Of a DNA stretch of 26,802 nt, positions 8,173-14,576 are shown one piece after another. The DNA comes from JAGPFW01 sp964535155 (lineage in GTDB: Bacteria; Patescibacteriota; WWE3; UBA101185; UBA10185), in contig CAZHSR010000008.1 of NCBI GenBank assembly GCA_964535155.1, positions 1 through 26,802 on the forward strand, read 5' to 3'. The notes under the pieces were generated by a model, which worked only from the letters and a program-made list of their open reading frames with translations, did not search any database and was not told where the DNA came from. A program made the position numbers and the translations under genes. The first letter of the stretch is position 1; every line of letters begins with the position of its first letter.

Positions 8173-9207
8173 ATGGTAGATAATATAAGACCAATTATTG
8201 AGAGCATCAAAGAGGATGGCTACTCTAGTTTTGAAGATATTATTGCCAGAAGAGAAGCCGAGAAGTTTTTCGTTGACTTTAAGCTTACTCAGAATAGTGA
8301 TTACTCACAGCAAAGAACCTTGTTTGACTCAGATAGAAATAACTTTGCTAAGGCAATATCTGGTTTTGGAAACTCAGAAGGTGGTTTAATCATTTGGGGA
8401 GTTGATGCTTCTGGTAGAGTCGATGATTACGCCAAATCGATAAAATCAATTCAAGGAGTTGATAACTTTGTTTCTCTTTTGGAAACTTTTGTCTCATTAT
8501 CAACATTACCTGCTCATACCAGTGTTGAAAGTTTTACAGTTAAGAAAAAGAAATCAGACAAAGAAGGCGTTGTGGTTTCCGTAATACCGAAAAGCAATGA
8601 TAGGCCATTTCAAAGTCTTCGAGACCACAAATATTATATGAGAGCAGGCGACTCTTTTGTCCCGGTACCTCACGGAGTTTTGCAAGGTATGTTTGGTCGT
8701 GCTCCTCAACCTGATGTTTACTGGATGTATAACATAAATAGAAATCCGACAATCGGACCCAATAAAGAGATGGAATTCCAAGTGGGCTTGATGGGAGTAA
8801 ATGGTGGCTTAGGTATAGGAGAAGACATTTTCGGCTTTGCGAGAGTATGGAATCCAGGTAAAGAAAGTCAAATTGGTGTCGATCTTACAGATACTCAAAA
8901 CTATGATTTTTACAAGGCTTACGGAGTTGAATTCAGTTTTATGTCAAAACAAGGGTTCAGGCTTGGATACCATCAGCGTACTCAAATGTTGGTCATGAAT
9001 TTTTTCCTCTTACCACCTTTTACTGATGAGCTGTACATAAAGATTTTAATAGGTGGAAGGAATCAACAAGTTTACAGCAAGGTAATTAAAAAAACTCCTA
9101 AACAGTTAACAACAATTTATAACAAGTTTATTAAAAAACCCACGATGGACTGTATTAAGGACATTTGGGATTTAGAAGATCAAAAAAATGACACAGAAAA
9201 AGAATGA
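8173..9207 (+). CDS. AlbA_2 / Schlafen-type nucleic-acid-binding domain protein
   Basis: Residues ~28-165 match the AlbA_2 (Schlafen AlbA-like) domain: E30..FFVDFKLT, then AKAISGFGNSEGGLIIWGVD at 59-78, then a strand-rich part ending in HKYYMRAGDSFVPVP. This fold is seen in Schlafen-type nucleases and in putative ATP-dependent DNA-binding proteins, and it often occurs in defence islands. The C-terminal half (~190-344) is not recognised and does not look like the helicase or winged-helix tails that usually follow AlbA_2. The gene starts 3 bp after the DUF2188 gene and its last 20 bp overlap the next gene, so translation of the two is probably coupled. Acidic and basic residues in the first part (E30, D35, K37) could form a Schlafen-like active site, but this is unproven. 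Confidence 0.8.
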   Translation: MVDNIRPIIESIKEDGYSSFEDIIARREAEKFFVDFKLTQNSDYSQQRTLFDSDRNNFAKAISGFGNSEGGLIIWGVDASGRVDDYAKSIKSIQGVDNFVSLLETFVSLSTLPAHTSVESFTVKKKKSDKEGVVVSVIPKSNDRPFQSLRDHKYYMRAGDSFVPVPHGVLQGMFGRAPQPDVYWMYNINRNPTIGPNKEMEFQVGLMGVNGGLGIGEDIFGFARVWNPGKESQIGVDLTDTQNYDFYKAYGVEFSFMSKQGFRLGYHQRTQMLVMNFFLLPPFTDELYIKILIGGRNQQVYSKVIKKTPKQLTTIYNKFIKKPTMDCIKDIWDLEDQKNDTEKE

Positions 9208-10747
9208 GCTTCGTGATCAGTTCCAGCTACTGGTAAATAATGTCGAATTCGAAGCACATGTTGAGGAATTTAGAGGCAGACACGGTATCCCAAGAAAAGG
9301 GTTTAAATCTGAAAGTTCTGAATACGAAACTTGGCTGAAGAACGCCCAAAGAAGAGAAAATCGTATAAAGGAAGATTTCGACTTTATCGCTAAAAGATGT
9401 CATCAACTCTATTCATGGCAGGATCCTCACTTCAGCATCCTTTTATCAAACTATTTGGTTTTTAATAGGGTCCTCCAGCCAGAGGACAAATTCTTAATGG
9501 GTAGCTTGTTCAGAATAAAATCTAGCGGTCTATTGGGTTATGTTGACTTAATTTTGACATTGCCAATTATGTATTCGCCAGGCGAATTAAAAAAGTTTCT
9601 AAAGGATTCTACTGATGAAATCAAGGAATTATCAGGTAGATTGGTCGAAAGTTCAAAACAACTATCTGAGGTGAGTTTTGATCCTGGTTCCATGAATGGA
9701 GATCAACGAGTTTTCTTACCCGTAACTCCTGGCAATGGTGCTGATATTATTGACCAAACCCAACGCAACATTATTTACTTGGTGTCCTTTGGAAGAGCGG
9801 TTTTAAGAGAAACGCTTAGCAGGTTTAAAGAGGAGGATTTTAAGATAAATCGATATGAGGACAAAAATAAACATATCTCTGGACCAATAGGTCAGATGGG
9901 AACATTTTTATTTAATCGGAGCTTATACAAAGTGGCAGACGACTTTTGGGCAAATATTGATGCTGAAATTGTTGAATTTAATAAGCAGAATAACAGGAAT
10001 CTTAATAGGGGTATTCCTTTAGCCAATCTTGGTGTGGCGCAAATCGTTGAGGGAAAAATTACTGAGGGATTATTTAATCTTTATAAAGCTCATGATAATG
10101 ATCGACAGTCACTTAGTCATCTTTCTGGCTTAGACTTGGATCCTGAGAGAAACCTTGTTAGTAGCGTATTGTTCACGCAGTTTGAGGACAGAATAGTCAG
10201 TTGGCTCTACGCCTCTATTTTGATCAAGCATCAGACTGTATTTCAAACACCTTCTTCACTTGACGATTTGAAATCATTTATTGGGTCTCTATCTCCTGAT
10301 AAAAAAATTTTCCTATTTTCGATAATTGCCAAATTTAAAGAGGCTTTTTCCCAAAACAAGGAAGTTCCCAACTTTGTTTCTAGAGGTGAAATACTAAGGT
10401 CGTTGGCAGATTTAGCAGCTTGGTATGAAGATGGCCTAAGAAGAGTGGATCCTGGTGTAACAACTTTAGTTCCAGCCTTAGCCAGACATTTCGGGCAAAT
10501 TAATCCCACTAGAGGAGAATATAGTTCGGCACCGCGTTTGGACGAACTCATAAGAAAGATTGATTTAGCAATTGCAGAGCAACCTACTAATCTTGAACTA
10601 ACTAACGCGAGGGTAATGTCACTTATTAGGAATTTCTCCGGGCATAATTTTGACTCTCAAGACCATGATGTATTTACGCGATCTGACGAGATAGTAGCAA
10701 GAATGTTTATGGTAATACTAGAGAGTTATGATAGGTCTTTAATTTGA
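9188..10747 (+). CDS. Large helical protein of unknown function, coupled to the AlbA_2 protein
   Basis: I do not recognise this 519-residue protein. It is predicted soluble, has no signal peptide or membrane segment, and looks almost entirely helical. Residues 1-180 are charged (many E/K) with a possible coiled coil near 145-180. Around 245-310 a region GTFLFNRSLYKVADDFW ... RGIPLANLGVAQIVEGKITEGLFNLYKAH resembles a pair of TPR-like helical hairpins. No nuclease, ATPase or transmembrane motif was found. It overlaps the AlbA_2 gene by 20 bp and ends the operon, so the two proteins are likely partners. The position suggests an effector, sensor or scaffold in a defence-like module; this is inference only. 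The ATG at 9188 is the first in frame and needs the overlap. Confidence 0.7.
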   Translation: MTQKKNELRDQFQLLVNNVEFEAHVEEFRGRHGIPRKGFKSESSEYETWLKNAQRRENRIKEDFDFIAKRCHQLYSWQDPHFSILLSNYLVFNRVLQPEDKFLMGSLFRIKSSGLLGYVDLILTLPIMYSPGELKKFLKDSTDEIKELSGRLVESSKQLSEVSFDPGSMNGDQRVFLPVTPGNGADIIDQTQRNIIYLVSFGRAVLRETLSRFKEEDFKINRYEDKNKHISGPIGQMGTFLFNRSLYKVADDFWANIDAEIVEFNKQNNRNLNRGIPLANLGVAQIVEGKITEGLFNLYKAHDNDRQSLSHLSGLDLDPERNLVSSVLFTQFEDRIVSWLYASILIKHQTVFQTPSSLDDLKSFIGSLSPDKKIFLFSIIAKFKEAFSQNKEVPNFVSRGEILRSLADLAAWYEDGLRRVDPGVTTLVPALARHFGQINPTRGEYSSAPRLDELIRKIDLAIAEQPTNLELTNARVMSLIRNFSGHNFDSQDHDVFTRSDEIVARMFMVILESYDRSLI

Positions 10748-10753
10748 TCAAGT

Positions 10754-10802
10754 GTTGACATCTTCTCTCCCTATGTCAACAAAACCGCTAAATAGTTGAC
10801 AT
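10754..10802. repeat. Three copies of GTTGACAT, one inverted
   Basis: GTTGACAT at 10754-10761, its exact reverse complement ATGTCAAC at 10773-10780 and GTTGACAT again at 10795-10802. The first two can form an 8-bp stem with an 11-nt loop just after the operon's stop codon, but no T-tract follows, so it is not a standard terminator. The third copy abuts a truncated gene, which suggests an element boundary. Confidence 0.5.
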
Positions 10803-10808
10803 CTACCT

Positions 10809-10911
10809 TCAAGCTTGCAGAAACCTCCTCACTTCCTTCACCGTCCACTCCGGATACACCAACTTACTGACCCAATCAATCCGTCCGAATTCATACCATC
10901 GTTCGAGGGAA
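10809..10911 (-). pseudogene. Truncated 3' end of an unrecognised protein gene
   Basis: The minus strand holds an open stretch of about 34 codons ending at a TGA (10811-10809) and reading ...SLERWYEFGRIDWVSKLVY followed by PEWTVKEVRRFLQA. The composition (W, R, Y, V, E in amphipathic order) looks like a real protein C-terminus, but a stop codon lies just upstream and no start or ribosome binding site fits. I read it as the tail of a gene destroyed at the right edge of the island. The family is not recognised. Confidence 0.4.
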
Positions 10912-10976
10912 ATAGTGTCTAATTATATTTTGTTATCAGCGCTAAACTGGCAAAAACAAAAAGAATGTAGAACGAT

Positions 10977-11006
10977 TTGTCAGAAGGGGAGTAAGCGAAA
11001 TATAAT
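10977..11006 (+). promoter_or_regulatory. Sigma70-type promoter, leaderless, for the gene at 11013
   Basis: TTGTCA (10977-10982), 18-bp spacer, consensus TATAAT (11001-11006), then exactly 6 nt to the ATG. The mRNA should begin at the start codon; no ribosome binding site is present, in keeping with a leaderless message. Confidence 0.75.
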
Positions 11007-11012
11007 AAAAAC

Positions 11013-11501
11013 ATGAACAACACAACATCAAATCAAAATCAAGAATGTTGCCCAAAATTTGACCCCCTCCCTTGGGACGACAAAGAATTCTACTGGGATA
11101 ATAAAAAATTTGTTAAGGATAAAGTCTTTACATTATTTTACATGCCAATAAACTTTGGATCTGTTATAAAAAAGCTTGATGCCAAAGTGCGTGAATCTGG
11201 TGCAAAATTTGAAGACAACATGGGCCTTTCTGACCATACTTCCAAATGGAATATGGATTTATACCTAGCTGTTGATAAAGAAGTTCCAGGTGCCGAAAAT
11301 GTTTCTCTTTCGGGAAAATTTTATTCCAAAGTATACGAAGGGGATTTTAAAGACACAGGTATTTGGTGCAAGGATTATGAAAACACTGTAAAAGCAAAAG
11401 GAATGTCTGTTACAAAATGGTATATGTGGTACACAACTTGCCCTAAATGTGTCAAGAAATGGGGTAAGAATTATGTGGTTATTGTTGGGGAGGTTGAATA
11501 A
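11013..11501 (+). CDS. Conserved hypothetical protein with CCPKFDP N-terminal motif
   Basis: A 162-residue soluble protein. It has a conserved-looking N-terminus ECCPKFDPLPWDDKEFYWDN, a middle MPINFGSVIKKLD and a C-terminus with TTCPKCVKKWGKNYVVIV. The CC near the N-terminus and the CPKC near the C-terminus could together bind a metal. Similar proteins in bacteria and archaea are often labelled 'hydrolase' without evidence, so I give no function. It is transcribed from its own promoter and is followed after 8 bp by the AlkD-like gene, so the two form an operon. Confidence 0.75.
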   Translation: MNNTTSNQNQECCPKFDPLPWDDKEFYWDNKKFVKDKVFTLFYMPINFGSVIKKLDAKVRESGAKFEDNMGLSDHTSKWNMDLYLAVDKEVPGAENVSLSGKFYSKVYEGDFKDTGIWCKDYENTVKAKGMSVTKWYMWYTTCPKCVKKWGKNYVVIVGEVE

Positions 11502-11509
11502 AAGATATT

Positions 11510-12208
11510 ATGTCCCCAATCGTCACTAAAATCCGCCAAGAGCTTAAGCAAAACACTGATCCACATACCAAATCCACTGGTCAAAACTATTTTAAAGAAG
11601 AAGTTAAAATTTACGGGGTTAAAACCGCTATAGTTACTAAAATTGCTAAAGCCTACAACAAAGAGATTCTTTCCACGGATAAAAAAGAAGTTTTTGCTTT
11701 ATGTGAAAACCTGTGGAAATCAGGATTTATGGAGGAATCATTTATTGCTTGTCATTTTGCATATCTTATTCGCAAAAAATATGAGCCTAACGATTTTAAA
11801 GTCTTTGAAAAATGGGTAAATAATTATGTTTCCAACTGGGCATCTTGTGACACTTTATGTAACCATACAATTGGTGCTTTTATAGAAATGTATCCAAAGT
11901 TTTTGCAGGACCTTAAGACATGGGCAAAATCAAGTAATCGTTGGGTTAAAAGAGCTTCTGCTGTTTCACTAATAGTTCCTGCAAGAAGAGGCAAGTTTTT
12001 AACCGAAATTTTTGAGATTGCGGATATTTTACTTTTAGATAAGGATGATCTTGTGCAAAAGGGTTATGGGTGGGCTCTTAAAGTGGCAAGTCAATCCCAT
12101 CAAAATGAGGTTTTTGAATATGTAATGAGGAATAAAGCCCCTATGCCTCGTACGGCTTTTAGGTATGCTATTGAAAAGATGCCCAAGGATTTAAGGGAAA
12201 GACTTTAA
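11510..12208 (+). CDS. DNA alkylation repair protein, AlkD-like HEAT-repeat glycosylase
   Basis: A 232-residue protein of the DNA alkylation repair family (PF08713 type), built of HEAT-like helical repeats. Family blocks are clear: VSNWASCDTLCNHTIGAF near the middle, then WAKSSNRWVKRASAVSLIVPAR, then DDLVQKGYGWALK and MPRTAFRYAIEKMP at the end. AlkD-type enzymes remove positively charged alkylated bases (3- and 7-alkylpurines) without flipping the base; W and D residues in the NWASCD and GYGWALK blocks are where the catalytic contacts lie in characterised members. It is the second gene of an operon with the CCPKF protein. Exact substrate is not deducible; some family members act on bulky lesions or branched DNA. 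Confidence 0.88.
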   Translation: MSPIVTKIRQELKQNTDPHTKSTGQNYFKEEVKIYGVKTAIVTKIAKAYNKEILSTDKKEVFALCENLWKSGFMEESFIACHFAYLIRKKYEPNDFKVFEKWVNNYVSNWASCDTLCNHTIGAFIEMYPKFLQDLKTWAKSSNRWVKRASAVSLIVPARRGKFLTEIFEIADILLLDKDDLVQKGYGWALKVASQSHQNEVFEYVMRNKAPMPRTAFRYAIEKMPKDLRERL

Positions 12209-12223
12209 CTCAAGGTTAGTAGA

Positions 12224-12284
12224 CTATTTGATATACTTTAATACAAATAGACCTCACTATTGGGTTAAATAAATTAACTCCAAT
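12224..12284 (+). repeat. Two small hairpins after the AlkD-like gene
   Basis: CTATTTG/CAAATAG forms a 7-bp stem (12224-12250). A second one, ATTGGGTTAA with TTAAC-T-CCAAT (12259-12284), forms a 10-bp stem with one bulge and a 5-nt loop. Neither has a T-tract, so termination is possible but not shown. Confidence 0.35.
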
Positions 12285-12340
12285 GGCGTATTTAGTTCTT
12301 AGGGGTGTTTGTCCAATATGTCTGTAATCAATACAATAGG

Positions 12341-12369
12341 TTGACAGAAAGGGTTTTCCGCGGTATAAT
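12341..12369 (+). promoter_or_regulatory. Perfect consensus sigma70 promoter of the GC-rich cassette
   Basis: TTGACA (12341-12346), 17-bp spacer, TATAAT (12364-12369): every base matches the consensus and the spacing is ideal. The leader to the GTG start is about 52 nt and includes AGGAGGT at 12417-12423. Confidence 0.9.
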
Positions 12370-12427
12370 AACAGCATCTAGTTCAATTTCATTTCCAAAT
12401 TGTAGCACACCCAAATAGGAGGTTGCT

Positions 12428-12865
12428 GTGAAAAAGGTCATTGTTTTGGTTTCAGGTTACTGCCCGCCTACTCAGGTAGACGAGCAAATCGCGCGTGCTA
12501 AGGTGGCAGAAACTTTTGATGCTATCGCTCGGGCTCATCCGGGTGCTCAGATTGAGGTCGTCTCTGGCCTGACCAACGACGGCGTGATGGTACACGCTTA
12601 CGAAGAGGGTCAGAAGCGGGGTTGGCGCTTGGTAGGTTACGCCTGTCTGAAAGCCGCGAGGTTCGAGAAATTCCCTGTTGCTGAAGAGCACATTGTTGGC
12701 GCGAATTGGGGCGACGAGAGTGACGCTTTCATAAGCCATGCCATCGACTCCGGTTACCCATTCTATATGGTGAATGTTGCTGGGGGCAAACAAGCTGATC
12801 TTGAAACCGAGAAAGTGCGTCAGGCTGGCGGGGTTGTCTATTACTTCCCCCTCAAGCGCCATTAG
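12428..12865 (+). CDS. GC-rich single-gene cassette: Rossmann/SLOG-like protein of unknown function
   Basis: A 145-residue protein starting at GTG, 4 nt after a strong AGGAGGT site. The fold looks alpha/beta Rossmann-like: MKKVIVLVSGYCPP, then VVSGLTNDGVMVHAYEEGQK with R-G-W-R-L-V-G-Y, then GANWGDESDAFISHAIDS and a final strand. The SGLTNDGVM...A...G pattern recalls SLOG/LOG nucleotide-binding proteins, but the match is loose and I give no function. Base composition is foreign: 105 of 180 bases (58%) in 12481-12660 are G or C, against 32% in a 60-base stretch of the AlkD-like gene. It has its own consensus promoter and terminator and no operon partner, like a 'moron' gene carried by phages. 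Recent transfer is the best explanation. Confidence 0.75.
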   Translation: MKKVIVLVSGYCPPTQVDEQIARAKVAETFDAIARAHPGAQIEVVSGLTNDGVMVHAYEEGQKRGWRLVGYACLKAARFEKFPVAEEHIVGANWGDESDAFISHAIDSGYPFYMVNVAGGKQADLETEKVRQAGGVVYYFPLKRH

Positions 12866-12889
12866 GTAGAAGTAAATGATTTGAGTAGG

Positions 12890-12938
12890 CGGACATCTGG
12901 GAAGACCGAAAGGTTTTTGACTGATGTCCGTTTTGTTT
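12890..12938 (+). terminator. Rho-independent terminator of the GC-rich cassette
   Basis: CGGACATC (12890-12897) pairs with GATGTCCG (12923-12930), followed directly by TTTTGTTTT. The loop contains a second small hairpin, ACC-GAAA-GGT, with a GNRA-type tetraloop. Confidence 0.85.
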
Positions 12939-13084
12939 TATAAGTCTTTGCTTATTCTCAGAAACCTAGGGTTTCTCAACCTTCCTTTTAAAACCCCAAA
13001 CCTTTTGTCTAAAGACACAAATTCATCAACAAAGCTTTTTAACCCCTCAAATCTCAAACCAAACTCAATTTCCTTGTTACTGAA

Positions 13085-13331
13085 AGCATCAACTAGACGG
13101 ACTGATCCTTCAACTCCTTCAAAATATGCTCATCCCGTGGAAGCAATAGTAAAAATCATAGAAGAAAAGATGGTGGATACCGCTGATGCGGTATATGTAA
13201 TGTGCAAAAGAGACCAATGTCTCGATTATTCGAGTAATTCAGGTAAAGTTGTCTTTTAGGAGATAGAGGATCTCTTCAATAGGGACATTCTAGAAACAAA
13301 AGAGATCCGAGATAAAATTAAAGGAAAGTAA
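13085..13331 (+). pseudogene. Broken LMW phosphatase / arsenate-reductase-like gene
   Basis: The frame reads ...PSTPSKYAHPVEAIVKIIEE, KMVDTADAVYVMCKRDQC and LDYSSNSGKVVF, then TAG (13257-13259), then EIEDLFNRDILETKEIRDK to a TAA. Low-molecular-weight phosphatase and ArsC-like proteins have the same order: HP..., a conserved (M)V..AD.V.VMC block, then KV..W.I.DP......IRD.I. The family Trp after KV-(V/T)-(F/Y) is here a TAG, a one-base change from TGG. The N-terminal catalytic CX5R loop is missing and about 15 residues seem deleted before KMVD. It is therefore a dead remnant. An intact-looking 111-codon frame that covers it (12924-13259) starts inside the upstream terminator and is not a gene. 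Confidence 0.6.
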
Positions 13332-13369
13332 GGTTTATTATAGAAGAGTGTCCTGAATAAAACATTTTT

Positions 13370-13409
13370 CCCTGTAGAGCGTATTAGAACAAAAACACGC
13401 TCTACAGGG
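13370..13409. repeat. Perfect 13-bp inverted repeat
   Basis: CCCTGTAGAGCGT (13370-13382) and ACGCTCTACAGGG (13397-13409) are exact reverse complements around a 14-nt loop. It is GC-richer than its surroundings. There is no T-tract on the 3' side in either direction, so it is not a standard terminator. Confidence 0.8.
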
Positions 13410-13420
13410 AGATGGTAGTC

Positions 13421-13450
13421 TTGACAAAATACCCTATAACTGTTAGACTC
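13421..13450 (+). promoter_or_regulatory. Possible promoter for the DHH-like gene
   Basis: TTGACA (13421-13426), 18-bp spacer, TAGACT (13445-13450). The -10 is weak and the leader would be about 107 nt, so this is tentative. Confidence 0.35.
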
Positions 13451-13541
13451 TCATGTGAACAAAATTCACAAACATTATTCCTGCAACCAAAAGTAACAAC
13501 AAGAAACTAACAAAAATCACTAGATAATAGTTATTAGACAT
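13443..13541 (-). CDS. Possible 32-residue single-span membrane peptide
   Basis: A short frame that starts at an ATG 22 bp from, and divergent to, the DHH-like gene. It encodes MSNNYYLVIFVSF, an uninterrupted hydrophobic core of about 20 residues rich in Leu and Val, and a short tail ending FVHMRV. One transmembrane helix would be expected. No convincing -10 box or ribosome binding site is visible, and AT-rich DNA can give such frames by chance, so the call is weak. Confidence 0.3.
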   Translation of the reverse strand: MSNNYYLVIFVSFLLLLLVAGIMFVNFVHMRV

Positions 13542-13563
13542 CGTTAGAATCTGTAAAAAAAAT

Positions 13564-14223
13564 ATGTCAGAAGAAAAATATAACGCAACAAGAATAAAAG
13601 AATTGGTTGAAAATGCCTCCAGCATAGCCATAGTCCCTTCGGAGGTGGCTGGCACTGACTCTTTAAGTGCTGCAGCAGGCTTATATTACGCCCTAACTCA
13701 AAAAGAAAAGGATGTCTCACTAGTTTATATCTCAGAAATCCCTGAGGAATGCAAAAAAATCATAAATTCTGGGCAAATTACTGATGACATTTATTCCAGA
13801 AAATTGACTATTTCCATAGATTATTCTGATACTCCCGCTAGTAAATTGGCTTACTCCAATGAGCACAATGTTTTAAAACTGGTTCTTTCGCCTATTTCAA
13901 AGGACTTCGACACTTCTAAAGTAAAAACAGAAATTCAAGGTCATGATTTTGACCTGATTTTTGTTTTAGGAGCACAATCCCCCGAAGATTTGGGTACTGT
14001 TGGGTCGGAACTTAGAGATTCCTTTATAAAAGCAAAAATTGTAAATTTGGATAATACCAACTTTAATACTCAACATGGAGATGTAAATGTTATTGATACA
14101 ATGGCTCCAAACTTGAGTGCTGTTGTATTTAACTTGCTTTCTATGCTGGGAATTTTGCCCGATCCAAAGGCAGCAAAAGCCCTTCTGCTGGGGATGTCTT
14201 ATAGAGAACCCTCTATAGAATAG
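13564..14223 (+). CDS. Degenerate DHH-family protein (NrnA-like N-terminal domain only)
   Basis: A 219-residue protein resembling the DHH phosphoesterase domain of NrnA/oligoribonuclease-type proteins: IAIVPSEVAGTDSLSAAAGLYYAL corresponds to the first motif region and IVNLDNTNFNTQHGDVNVID to the NIDHH(P)xN block, followed by APNLSAVVFNLLSMLG. The key residues have changed: the usual D-x-D region is G-T-D-S and the DHH signature itself reads L-D-N-T. The C-terminal DHHA1 domain is absent. So the fold is probably kept while catalysis is doubtful; a binding or regulatory role is possible. It precedes rpsO by about 70 nt, where rpsO has its own promoter. Confidence 0.6.
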   Translation: MSEEKYNATRIKELVENASSIAIVPSEVAGTDSLSAAAGLYYALTQKEKDVSLVYISEIPEECKKIINSGQITDDIYSRKLTISIDYSDTPASKLAYSNEHNVLKLVLSPISKDFDTSKVKTEIQGHDFDLIFVLGAQSPEDLGTVGSELRDSFIKAKIVNLDNTNFNTQHGDVNVIDTMAPNLSAVVFNLLSMLGILPDPKAAKALLLGMSYREPSIE

Positions 14224-14252
14224 GAAAAAACAATAAATTGAGATAATACTGC

Positions 14253-14281
14253 TTGATAGCAGAAAATTATTTTGTTACAAT
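14253..14281 (+). promoter_or_regulatory. Promoter of rpsO
   Basis: TTGATA (14253-14258), 17-bp spacer, TACAAT (14276-14281). The predicted start is 14287-14289, only 4-6 nt before the rpsO ATG at 14293, so the message is close to leaderless and has no ribosome binding site. Confidence 0.75.
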
Positions 14282-14292
14282 GTAAAACGGTT

Positions 14293-14562
14293 ATGGCATT
14301 ACAAAAAGACGCAAAGCAAAAAATAATAACTGACAATAAAGTACACGCTAATGACACTGGTTCTCCAGAGGTCCAAATAGCCATACTTTCAGAGCGAATA
14401 GCTCAATTGTCCGACCACTTAAAAGGTCATCAAAAAGATAACCACTCAAGACGAGGTTTATTACAACTCGTTGGAAAAAGAAGAAGACTTATGTCTTACC
14501 TAAAAGACAAAGATTCTTCTAGATATTCCTCAGTAGTAAAAAAACTAAACTTGCGTGGTTAA
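14293..14562 (+). CDS. rpsO: Ribosomal protein S15
   Basis: An 89-residue protein, the standard length. It has the S15 blocks TGSPEVQIAILSERIAQLSDHL, then HKKDNHSRRGL-like text (here HQKDNHSRRGLLQLVGKRRR) and LMSYLKDKD. S15 binds the central domain of 16S rRNA and nucleates the small-subunit platform. The start at MALQKDAK is chosen over an in-frame upstream Met (14272) because the latter lies within the promoter. It is followed by a long hairpin and then pnp, the same pairing as the rpsO-pnp operon of E. coli, where both genes are autoregulated. Confidence 0.97.
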   Translation: MALQKDAKQKIITDNKVHANDTGSPEVQIAILSERIAQLSDHLKGHQKDNHSRRGLLQLVGKRRRLMSYLKDKDSSRYSSVVKKLNLRG

Positions 14563-14576
14563 AAAATTAATAATTT

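Noticed and set aside
12452..12862. 136-codon minus-strand frame opposite the GC-rich gene
   Set aside because: It is the shadow of a GC-rich coding region; promoter, ribosome binding site and terminator all fit the plus-strand gene.
12938..13128. Minus-strand open stretch reading ...FEGLKSFVDEFVSLDKRF... with an in-frame TGA after a possible ATG
   Set aside because: It looks somewhat like a coiled-coil protein end, but it has no clean start, overlaps the terminator T-tract and the phosphatase remnant, and was not recognised. TGA recoding is unlikely because TGA ends several genes here. It may be another gene fragment.
12924..13259. 111-codon plus-strand frame taken as one gene
   Set aside because: Its start lies inside the terminator of the GC-rich cassette, and its first half is Asn/Ser/Pro-rich, as expected for the antisense of other sequence. 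Only the 3' part resembles a protein, and that belongs to the LMW-phosphatase remnant, which continues past the TAG.
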